This document shows positions 11,013 to 22,334 of a stretch of DNA of 64,000 nucleotides, one piece after another; position 1 is the stretch's first letter, and the number at the start of each line of letters is the position of its first letter. Where the stretch lies: the NCBI GenBank assembly GCA_038049695.1, contig CP142461.1, positions 24,807,001 to 24,871,000 on the forward strand. Reading direction: 5' to 3'. This stretch comes from Cinnamomum chago. Its lineage: Eukaryota > Streptophyta > Magnoliopsida > Laurales > Lauraceae. A model generated the notes under the pieces. It made no database searches and was not told the origin of the DNA. It saw only the letters and a program-made list of their open reading frames with translations. Position numbers and translations under genes: made by a program.

Positions 11013-13260
11013 TGTAAGTCCACCTGGATCCTAACCCTAGAGGGGGGGTGAATAGGGTGAGCTTCTTGTATGACCAATTTTAACAATTTTAACTTCTTTA
11101 AAACAAACTAGTCACAAGTGATGATTATCAAACAAAATGCGGAAGCTTAAAGAAAACAATCACCACAAAGCAAGCACCATTACACAAGGATTTATAGTGG
11201 TTCGGCCTCAATGCCTACATCCACTACCGGCTTGTGATCCAACACCCCACCGGATTTCCACTATTTATGCTTTTTCAAAGGCTAAGCAATAACCTATACA
11301 ATGTTGTTTTTCTAAGGCTCAACAACAACCTTTACAAATTGCTTTTCGAGGCTAAGCAATAACCTTACATTGATGTTTTTCAAGGCTTAACATCAACCTA
11401 TACACTATGCTTTTATAGGCTAAGCAATAACCTCTTCAACCACATGGTTGGTTATCTCACTAAGTTGTGTCTTTAATACACTAGATGGAGATTCATTTTA
11501 GCTCATTACATTTGCCTCTAAAATAGGCGGATATGGAAGTGAATAACAACTACACACTCACACTATGGATGCAAAGATGAAAACATATGAAGTGTGTGTG
11601 TGTGGTCCTCAATCATTTAGAAAATGAAAGCTCATAAAAGTATGCCTAAGGCTTTTGAAAATTTTAGCTCATAAAACATTTATGATTGAGGATATAATGC
11701 AATCACATGTTAAAAGTAACAACTTGTTAATGATATCAAAGTTACACAAGTTGTATGAAATGGATTAGCTCTAAACATGTGATGCATAGGGATGTCAATC
11801 AAATCATCAATGAAGCTCAAAACATAAAAATAGATTTGATTGAAAAGAGGGGACAAATCATATGTAATTATAAGGACAACTTGAAAAAGATTTACCAATC
11901 AAAGTAAGGCAAGTTGTGAAGCATTAAAACAATAATACACATATGATTTGTAAAGATGTTGAATCCAAAACATAAGATACATTTGAAAGAGATTTTCTTA
12001 TGATGGAAAACAACAACCAAAGATTCAACAAAGTATATGAATCATGTTACATATTTCATTAACATGATCTACTTAGATTTACCAAGATAAAGTACTACTT
12101 TGATGAATCAATGGTGATGTATCCAAAACAATAGATCTATTCAAAATATAACACATGCTAAGGATACAACACATCATAGGTTAACATGTTACAAAGATTT
12201 ACCAATGATAAAACAAAACATGAAAACATATGATTTGTAAAGAAGTTGAATCCAAAACATAAGTTAGTTTTGAGAGAGATGTTCTTATGATGGAAAACAA
12301 CAATCAAAGATTCAACCAAGTATATGGATCATGTTACATATGATTTACCAAAGTTCTTTCATTAACATGATCTACTTAGATTTACCAAAGTTAAGTACTA
12401 CTTGGATTGAATCATGTGATGTTGTATCCAAAACAATAAATCAACTCAAAACATAAAATATGTTAAGGACACAACACAAACATAGTTTAACATGCTAGAA
12501 ATGATTTACCAAAAATAAAACAAAGCATGAAAACATATGATTAAGGAAGGAAGAGCCTACTTGGTGGTTTAACTTCATTAATCCAAGCTTTAGCTTTCCT
12601 AATCATCCCCTTCATCCCTTGGTTCTTTTCCCTTTTGATATGCCTCAAATCCTCTCAAGGAGGGGTTAAAAATTCCCAACTTTTGGCAAGGGAAAGAACT
12701 CATATTTATAGGGAAAAGTGGCCAACGGCTAGTTCTCGGTCGACCGAGAAACAGGCCTCGGTCGACCGAGAACACACAACGGTCATATTTCTGACCGTTG
12801 GTGCTCCCAGGCAATTTTTGCCTGCAGTTGTCTCGGTCGACCGAGACCTGCCTCTCGGTCGACCGGCGACACTGCCGGGACTCCCCCTCTTTTTGCAAAA
12901 AATGCAACTTTTGCAATTTCAAAGTTATTTCTTTGGGGGACCTTTTGGCCACTAAATCAAGCTTGGAAAACATGTTTTAAAGATTCTAATGGTTTTTAAA
13001 ACATGACATAAAAAGCCTAAAAAGATTCAAAACTTTTAAAACAAAGGCTTGCTTGATTTCTTGAAAACTCTTTTCTAAAAACAAATGCATCCAAGATGAA
13101 AATACAAATCATGCATAAATCAATACTTTTACAAATCTTAAAAGCAATGCATGAATAAAACAAGATTTCAAGTTTATTTAAAACCAATGCAAGTGTGTAA
13201 ATCAAATGATGCTTGAATAATAATGCATCCATCAAATTGCAATCTATAAAAACCCTAACA

Positions 13261-16255
13261 ATCTCCCCCTTTGCAATTTGATGGCAAACACACTCACCAC
13301 TGAAATTACACACTTAGTCTTCAGCTCCCCCTCAGCTGGACAAGGCTTGAAATCTTCTTGGATGCTTCTTCTCATAGCTTGGGCTCTTGGGCTTCAATCT
13401 TCATGATGCTTGGTGCTTGATCATTCTTCAATCTTTCTTTCTTTAGCCAAGCACATTCTTTAGCTCCAAGCTTTGTTTCTTCTATTAGCTCTCCCCCTTT
13501 GACCATGCCTCTTTCTCCCTTTGGCAAGGTATGCATTCTCTCCCTTTGTAGAAGATCATACACAACTCTCCCCTTAGGAAGCTTGGACATTCTCTTCACC
13601 CTTGTGAGAACTTGCATAATTTCTCCCCCTTTGCCATTAAATTGCAAAGGTACCTACGCACATGAAACAAAGAAAATACCTTTAGTAGCACCTGTTAACA
13701 AATGAAATCGAAATTGAAATATATAACAGGCTATCATGTGAGGTAAAAGTCTCTAAGGGCTCAAAGGCAATCCAAGGGTCAATTTGATCACAACTAATAC
13801 TTCCTATGAAGATTTACACTCCCCCTCAATCCAATCTCTTCTTTTGTCAAACTTTTGACAAGATTTAACTATTAGATGCAAGAAGAAGATGGTTTAACCA
13901 AATGAGGGTCAACTTCAAGGAAAGGATTAGATTCATTTGACTATGAAGCTCAATATGATCAAATTACCAAAAGAGAGCTAGGTCTAAAGAGAAAAGCAAT
14001 CATGGATATCAATTGGGCAAACAAAGAATACCAATTGAGATTTAGGATATGACTATTTAAATCAATCACTCTAAAAAGGATTTAAAAATATACCTATTAG
14101 GAAAAATCCAAATTAGAGCTATCCATGATATGGGGTTTACTAATCATAGCATCAAATAATTTAACTATGGAAAGCATATGCTATGAAAGTTTTGAAAATC
14201 ATTTCATTCAATCAAAAAATATGACTTATTAAATGCATGAATGAGTGAAATGAAATTCAAACATGAAGCCAACCTCAACTAATAACCAACCAAAATTATG
14301 AACACATAAACATGGTGGTCATGAGATATACCTATAAGAGCAAAAGAGGTGGCAACATGAGCATTATGATGCTAATGGTGTGTGACATGGAACAATCATA
14401 TTACTTATCAAGTTCAATCCAATGCACACAAGATTTATCACATTCACAAGAAATCAAATCAATCAAACATTATACCAATTGAAACTAATTGAATTTGATA
14501 ACATGATAAAGAGCAAGAATGTGACAAAATTCCATCAAGCATCATAAATGCATATTCATCACTTTTAAAGATGTAACTATTGAGCATAGTGATGAACAAG
14601 ATAAATTGCAATGCAAAATGATCTGACTTGGTAAAGCATGCAATTTATAAAGTGACTAAATCATATGAATTCAACATCTAAGTTATCCATCAAACACATA
14701 GAAATATGAGGAATGGATTTCAAAGAGTTTCATATGATCAAGATCACTACTATGAAGTTGAGACATGTATAAAGATGATACCAAAAGAATCTACATGAAT
14801 CAACATCATAACCATCCAAATAGAAATGACTATAAAAGCATAGAGGATGGATTTTAGTTCTAGTATGGTTTCTACAAATGTAAAAAATAACACAACCATA
14901 CATAGAACACTTTGACATTTGCATAGAGAGGATCAATCAACACTCAAGATCTAACTCATACCAATCATCAAAAGAATATAACTATTTAAGCACAAGAAGG
15001 TATGAGGTTAAAAGGATCAATCTATCATGTAACATCTCCACTCTTAGCAAATGTACTAAGCTTACAATGCAATGGAAAATGGATATGAGGTTTAACCCAA
15101 ATGAACTTAGCACATAAAATCACATATGTACTTAAAAAGCTCAAAAACAAGATTTTACTATAAAGCACATAAACAATCATCAAAATGCATTAATGAGGAT
15201 ATATACCAAAATAGGCACAACACATGCAAATCAATGACACCATATCCAACCATGCAATGTAAGACATCAAAATCAATTTGCATAAAGAAATATAACTAAA
15301 AGAGCAAAGATGCAAATTGTTTGTAAACAATATTTCCTTCCAAATGATATAATCATAATTAGGCACAAGGAAATAAATTCAAGGAAAATGCTTCTAAAAA
15401 TACAACCAATAAAGCATAGAACATTTTCCAAAGTTTCTCAAATCACTTCAATATATGAAATTCCAACAAAGAATCATTTATAGAATTATGAGCAAGTGAA
15501 TTTGAAAAACAAGAAGTGTACTATTGTAAAATTTCAATTTGTAAAACAATAGACACTCACAAAGTTTCCATACCAAGAGATATAACTTGAAAATCAATGG
15601 AAAACTTAAATAGATTCAAATCATTTGATTCAAAAAGGATATAACTATGACAATCATCAAATGATTTTCCAACATCAATTGATCATGAAAAACTAGCTAT
15701 GAAAGCATTTGTAATCACAATCAATTGATCATGACTAGATATGCACAACAAGAGATATTACTAAATGAACAACATGCAAATCCATCATGAAAGAATTGTA
15801 AACAAAGGATTTTGAAAACCATGAGATATAACTTAGAAGTTCATGAATACAAAATCAAATGATCACAAAGAAACATTGCATTTTAAAAGATGTGACTTTA
15901 AAGAAACAAAATGCAAATGTAACATGACCAACAAAAAGATATAACTAAAAAACATAGGTTGGTCTAGGGGTATCAAGGCCTTAAGGTTACTCAAATAGTC
16001 TACCTTTGAAATTTCACCTAAGGTCTTGAAAAGGTTGTCCATGAGAGAACACTTTGAGGACTCACCAACTCTAGAAGATATAACTTGGAAAAGACTTAGA
16101 GTGGTGCAATGAGGCTAGGGAAAATATCATTTTCAAACATAGTGGAAATCAACATAAAGATATGCATTAAAAACACAACACTAGGGTTCAAATCTAGCAA
16201 GGATCAACTCCGGGTTGTTAAGCCCTAAAATGGAGTAACCCGCTCTGATACCACT
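13261..16255 (-). mobile_element. Internal domain of the nested SIRE-like element
   Basis: This 2995-bp region is homologous to 864-3869 on the other strand and is also without coding capacity. The inverted-repeat arms seen in the array domain are largely kept, for example 14555-14563 with 14588-14596, and the arms around 15620 with those around 15660. Loop motifs vary slightly. It therefore gives an independent comparison for the hairpin train. Confidence 0.88.
16242..16253 (-). promoter_or_regulatory. Primer binding site of the nested element
   Basis: The reverse complement reads TGGTATCAGAGC, two bases inside the LTR end at 16256. It sets the orientation of the nested element as minus strand. 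Confidence 0.95.
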
Positions 16256-18503
16256 TGTAAGTCCACCTGGATCCTAACCCTAGAGGGGGGGTGAATAGGG
16301 TGAGCTTCTTGTATGACCAATTTTAACAATTTTAACTTCTTTAAAACAAACTAGTCACAAGTGATGATTATCAAACAAAATGCGGAAGCTTAAAGAAAAC
16401 AATCACCACAAAGCAAGCACCATTACACAAGGATTTATAGTGGTTCGGCCTCAATGCCTACATCCACTACCGGCTTGTGATCCAACACCCCACCGGATTT
16501 CCACTATTTATGCTTTTTCAAAGGCTAAGCAATAACCTATACAATGTTGTTTTTCTAAGGCTCAACAACAACCTTTACAAATTGCTTTTCGAGGCTAAGC
16601 AATAACCTTACATTGATGTTTTTCAAGGCTTAACATCAACCTATACACTATGCTTTTATAGGCTAAGCAATAACCTCTTCAACCACATGGTTGGTTATCT
16701 CACTAAGTTGTGTCTTTAATACACTAGATGGAGATTCATTTTAGCTCATTACATTTGCCTCTAAAATAGGCGGATATGGAAGTGAATAACAACTACACAC
16801 TCACACTATGGATGCAAAGATGAAAACATATGAAGTGTGTGTGTGTGGTCCTCAATCATTTAGAAAATGAAAGCTCATAAAAGTATGCCTAAGGCTTTTG
16901 AAAATTTTAGCTCATAAAACATTTATGATTGAGGATATAATGCAATCACATGTTAAAAGTAACAACTTGTTAATGATATCAAAGTTACACAAGTTGTATG
17001 AAATGGATTAGCTCTAAACATGTGATGCATAGGGATGTCAATCAAATCATCAATGAAGCTCAAAACATAAAAATAGATTTGATTGAAAAGAGGGGACAAA
17101 TCATATGTAATTATAAGGACAACTTGAAAAAGATTTACCAATCAAAGTAAGGCAAGTTGTGAAGCATTAAAACAATAATACACATATGATTTGTAAAGAT
17201 GTTGAATCCAAAACATAAGATACATTTGAAAGAGATTTTCTTATGATGGAAAACAACAACCAAAGATTCAACAAAGTATATGAATCATGTTACATATTTC
17301 ATTAACATGATCTACTTAGATTTACCAAGATAAAGTACTACTTTGATGAATCAATGGTGATGTATCCAAAACAATAGATCTATTCAAAATATAACACATG
17401 CTAAGGATACAACACATCATAGGTTAACATGTTACAAAGATTTACCAATGATAAAACAAAACATGAAAACATATGATTTGTAAAGAAGTTGAATCCAAAA
17501 CATAAGTTAGTTTTGAGAGAGATGTTCTTATGATGGAAAACAACAATCAAAGATTCAACCAAGTATATGGATCATGTTACATATGATTTACCAAAGTTCT
17601 TTCATTAACATGATCTACTTAGATTTACCAAAGTTAAGTACTACTTGGATTGAATCATGTGATGTTGTATCCAAAACAATAAATCAACTCAAAACATAAA
17701 ATATGTTAAGGACACAACACAAACATAGTTTAACATGCTAGAAATGATTTACCAAAAATAAAACAAAGCATGAAAACATATGATTAAGGAAGGAAGAGCC
17801 TACTTGGTGGTTTAACTTCATTAATCCAAGCTTTAGCTTTCCTAATCATCCCCTTCATCCCTTGGTTCTTTTCCCTTTTGATATGCCTCAAATCCTCTCA
17901 AGGAGGGGTTAAAAATTCCCAACTTTTGGCAAGGGAAAGAACTCATATTTATAGGGAAAAGTGGCCAACGGCTAGTTCTCGGTCGACCGAGAAACAGGCC
18001 TCGGTCGACCGAGAACACACAACGGTCATATTTCTGACCGTTGGTGCTCCCAGGCAATTTTTGCCTGCAGTTGTCTCGGTCGACCGAGACCTGCCTCTCG
18101 GTCGACCGGCGACACTGCCGGGACTCCCCCTCTTTTTGCAAAAAATGCAACTTTTGCAATTTCAAAGTTATTTCTTTGGGGGACCTTTTGGCCACTAAAT
18201 CAAGCTTGGAAAACATGTTTTAAAGATTCTAATGGTTTTTAAAACATGACATAAAAAGCCTAAAAAGATTCAAAACTTTTAAAACAAAGGCTTGCTTGAT
18301 TTCTTGAAAACTCTTTTCTAAAAACAAATGCATCCAAGATGAAAATACAAATCATGCATAAATCAATACTTTTACAAATCTTAAAAGCAATGCATGAATA
18401 AAACAAGATTTCAAGTTTATTTAAAACCAATGCAAGTGTGTAAATCAAATGATGCTTGAATAATAATGCATCCATCAAATTGCAATCTATAAAAACCCTA
18501 ACA

Positions 18504-19049
18504 CACACTTCATATGTTTTCATCTTTGCATCCATAGTGTGAGTGTGTAGTTGTTATTCACTTCCATATCCGCCTATTTAAGAGGCAATGTAATGAGCTT
18601 AATTGAATCTCCATCAAGTGTATGTTAGACACTAAATTAGTGAGATAACCAACCTTTGGTTGAAGAGGTTATTGCTTAGCCTATAAAAGCATAATGTATA
18701 GGTTGATGTTAAGCCTTGAAAAACATCATTGTAAGGTTATTGCTTAGCCTTGGAAAGCATATTGTAAAGGTTATTGCTTAGCCTATTGAAAAGCATAAAT
18801 AGTGGAAATCCGGTGGGGTGTTGGATCACAAGCCGGTAGTGGATGTAGGCATTGAGGCCGAACCACTATAAATACTTGTGTGATGGTGCTTGCTTTGTGG
18901 TGATTGTTTTTATTAGCTTCCGCATATTGTTTGATAATCATCACTTATGACTAGTTTGTTTTAAAGAAGTTAAAATTGTTAAAATTGGTCATAAAAGAAG
19001 CTCACCCTATTCACCCCCCCTCTAGGGTTCGGATCCCCATGGACTTACA
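18504..19049 (+). mobile_element. SIRE-like LTR, third copy, right part
   Basis: This is the continuation of the LTR broken at 11012, starting with the second CACAC duplicate and ending TTACA at 19049. Coding sequence of a CACTA transposase begins directly after it, so the whole array was inserted into that gene. The left flank of the array, and thus its target duplication, lies outside the window. Confidence 0.92.
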
Positions 19050-21328
19050 TCCTCATCTCGCTCTTGCACATCCCAAACACCCCGATGCTTGACCCGTTCC
19101 ACGACTTTCCAATTTCGGCCTAATTTGGTGTCATTGACATAGAACACTTGATTTACCTGATTCGGCAAGACAAAGGGATCCTCCTCATACCACCGATCCC
19201 CAGCGTAAATGCTTGTGACATGTGCCTCAATATTTATTTTAGATTTATGACCTGTATTATACCATTCACATTTGAACAAAACAACTTCAGAACCATTGAT
19301 GTATGACAATCCAAAAATGTTGGTCAAGTAACCGAAAAAGTCAATGTTTTCCTCATTGTGGTCTCCCTCGACGACCACCCCGCTATTCTGGCTCTTGTGA
19401 CGGTTGTCGCGGTCTATGGTGACGAACCGGATACCATTAACCATACAACCCGAGTATTGATGCACCAGACAACTAGGACCATTTGCCAATGCCCACAATG
19501 CATCTGTTGCTTCAGAAGACCCTTGAGACCTAAGTTGGTTTATCTGCATTAGTTTCGTAGAATTAGTTCAAATTGGATTTCCATGTTTTGAGTTGAAAAC
19601 ATTTATTATGCATCTGTTATACGTACATGATCTCTGAACCATCCAGAAAACTCTTCCCGTTGTAAATTGGTGATGTTGCGTCCACCGCGCTCATTCACTT
19701 GCCTCTTGTGCTCCCTACTCAGGGTATTGGTGACAGAAAATCAGTGTGACACATATGAATATCAGAAAGTTTACATGTAATGCATACAATTAGTTAAACT
19801 GAACCACTTACTCTAGATAAGGTATGACATCGGGAGTGTTATACAACACAAACCAATGGGCCATGTTGCGTTCCCTATCGGACACATTAGGAGCCCTCTT
19901 GATAGGTGAAAAGGGCCAGACGCGTTGGGTGAAGACACCCAACTCTAGGCCTTGTTCGCCTCCAACGTCATTTCGTTCTTCAGGAACTTCTCCCTTTAGG
20001 TACATCTTCATAAAATTAACACTCTCTTTGGCAATATATGCCTCGGCGATCGAACCTTCTGGCCGAGCTCGATTGGTAACGTAACCCTTCAGTGTTCCCA
20101 GAAACCTTCAAACACAAACATCAATATCAAGATGAAAAATTTTAAAGAGTGGTAAACACAATCACATCTCGATACTAATCAACAATTTAAAGAATGGCAA
20201 AGGGAATCACCTCTCGATTGGATACATCCATCGATATTGCACCGGTCCAGCGAGCATAGCCTCACGAGGTAAATGAACTGCCAAATGGACCATCACATCA
20301 AAAAATGCCGGTGGAAAAATCCTTTCCAACTTACACAGTACGAGAACTATCTTATTTTCCAATTCTTCCACATGCCTCCATTTCAAAGTCTTTGAGCAAA
20401 TGTTCTCGAAGAAGCTACCCAGCTCAAATAGTGTTGTGCATATCTCTTTATTCACGTACCCACGCATACCAATCGGAAAGAGACGCTGCAGTAGAACATG
20501 GCAGTCATGGCTTTTCAGGCCCGCTAATCTCCCATTCTTTGAGGTCACACACCTCGAGAGGTTAGCAGCATAGCCATCTGGGTACTTGATCGATTTTAAA
20601 TATTGATAAAAACCATCCTTCTCCTTCGGGCCTAATGTGTAGGACGCACGAGGCTTCTCTTGTGTTCCATTGCTTCTTTTTCGTAGATGCAATTCTTGCC
20701 TAATGTTCATATCTGCCAAGTCCTGACGGGCGTACTCTGTGTCCTTGCTCTTCTTGTCTAAGCCCACCATTGTGCAGAGAAGACTTTCACATATATTCTT
20801 CTCTACGTGCATAACATCAATGTTGTGTCGAAGCTTTAGTTTCTTAAAGTACGGTAGCTCATAAAAAATGCTTTTCTTTGTCCAATTCAAGTCTTCAGGG
20901 TCACGTGGTCTTTTTTTGTTGTTAGAGTGCTTCCCAAACCTTGTATATGGAAGCCGATCCAATTGTGCTTGTACCTTTTCCACCGATGGCAACTCCAATG
21001 ACTTCATTCGATTCTCTACCTTTCCATTAAAGTCCTTGCTACGTCGCCAATTGTGCCGCTTAGGCAAGAAAGATCTATGGCCTGTGTAACCAATCTTCCT
21101 TCTCAACCTGACGGATAAGGAGTCTTCATTACAAGTGGGACAAGCCTTGTACCCTTTGGTACTCCACCCAGACAAGTTACCATATGCAGGGAAGTCGTTT
21201 ATGGTCCATAACAAAGCCGCACGCATTTGAAAGCTCTCTTTGCTAGATGCATCGTAAGTTTCGATACCATTCTCCCATAACTCCTTCAACTCGTCAATCA
21301 AGGGTCGAAGATAAACATCAATATCATT
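19050..21328 (-). pseudogene. CACTA (En/Spm) transposase TnpD, truncated at both ends
   Basis: This is the gene for a transposase that would bind and cut CACTA element ends in the nucleus. Four exons can be traced on the minus strand: about 21328-20211, 20105-19812, 19714-19627 and 19543-19050, with GT-AG junctions in compatible phase. The first holds the C-terminal part of the Tnp2 domain (CPTC motif; DVMHVEKNICES) followed by the DUF4218 stretch ending YRWMYPIER. The next two carry the rest of that region, including ARPEGSIAEAYI. The last is DUF4216 (LWALANGPSC ... GIRF). The frames are open, so decay is recent. The N-terminal Tnp2 half is missing beyond 21328, where an unrelated repeat module begins, and the C-terminus is cut by the LTR at 19049. 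The family identity is very clear. Confidence 0.88.
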
Positions 21329-22010
21329 ACGATGCTATAAACTAAAATTTTTTAATCTCCACCAATATCTCATTTTGAATGGAGATTATCTTATCATACG
21401 ATTGAACACACAAAAAAAAAAAATTAGATGCTATAAACTAAATTTTTTTAATTTCCACCAATATCTCATTTTGAATGGAGATTATCTTATCATACGATTG
21501 AACACACAAAAAAAAAAGTTAATAAAACAATATTTTTTTAGCCATGGTTTGTTGCAGTTACAGACAGCCGGGTTCACTTTGCTGCACTTGCAAGAAAAAG
21601 ACGATGGAGAAAGAGGAATTTGCTTGCTGCAGTTGCAAGAAGAAGCCGAGTCCGAAGGACGATTTGGCTTGCAGGAATTGCGAGAAGGAGAAACAAGAAG
21701 AAGAAGTTCTGACGGGTTTAGAAACAGGTATAAGGATTTTGCATGAGTCTTTTATAATGCTGGAAGTTTTAGCGGGAGATCCAATGGCCCATCAAAAATT
21801 TGGTTTAGTTCACCCAAAAAAATACTACCCGCTAAAAATATATCTTTAGCCTCAAAAGCATAGGCCACCACAAAAAAGTTAGACGCTATAAACTAAAAAA
21901 TTTATAGTTCCACCAAAATCTCATTTTGAGATTATCTTATTGTATGATTGAACAAAAAAAAAAGTTAATAAAACAACATTTTTTTAGCCATGGTTTTCTA
22001 TTCGGTCAAT
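21329..22010. repeat. Repeat module with three copies of an A/T-rich block
   Basis: A roughly 95-bp block beginning GATGCTATAAACTAAA and containing CCACCAATATCTCATTTTGA occurs at about 21331-21427, 21428-21520 and (diverged) 21878-21960. The second and third are each followed by GTTAATAAAACAA and then a 5-7 T run and GCCATGGTTT. Between them (21544-21849) is a frame of 101 codons with three evenly spaced CxxC pairs. The module abuts the broken CACTA transposase. I do not recognise the family. Confidence 0.55.
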
Positions 22011-22302
22011 CTTACAGTAGTTCCAACTCAATTCTAACAAAAATTTGGGATACCCCATAATTAACTGTGTATGAACTTTTTGAACGACTCTGATTATCCA
22101 TATATGGGTACGAGTGTGACCCATTCAAAAAAGTTCCCACCATACTCCGCTAAAATCTTAAGAGTTCACTCAATCAAACCCTAATTTTCATAATCTAATT
22201 TATTAAACTAATAACTTAATTATCATTGTTCCTAACTTTTACAACATCTCTCAAATCACTAACAACTACTTCATACAATCACTAAAAACCATCATAACAA
22301 GC

Positions 22303-22334
<32 letters not shown>

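Larger units (their letters stand above)
11013..18503 (-). mobile_element. Complete nested SIRE-like element, opposite strand
   Basis: This 7491-bp element consists of LTR 11013-13260, internal domain 13261-16255 and LTR 16256-18503 (each LTR 2248 bp). It is bounded by TGTAAG and CCTAACA and flanked by the 5-bp duplication CACAC. Read on the minus strand, the primer site is 16242-16253 and the polypurine tract 13261-13272. The stretches compared between its two LTRs, including the longest chance frames, are identical, so insertion was very recent. It is a sister subfamily of the array: the LTR is 91 bp shorter and there are many internal differences, but the architecture, palindrome cassette and hairpin train are the same. 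No gag or pol is present, so it was mobilised by enzymes from another element. Confidence 0.95.
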
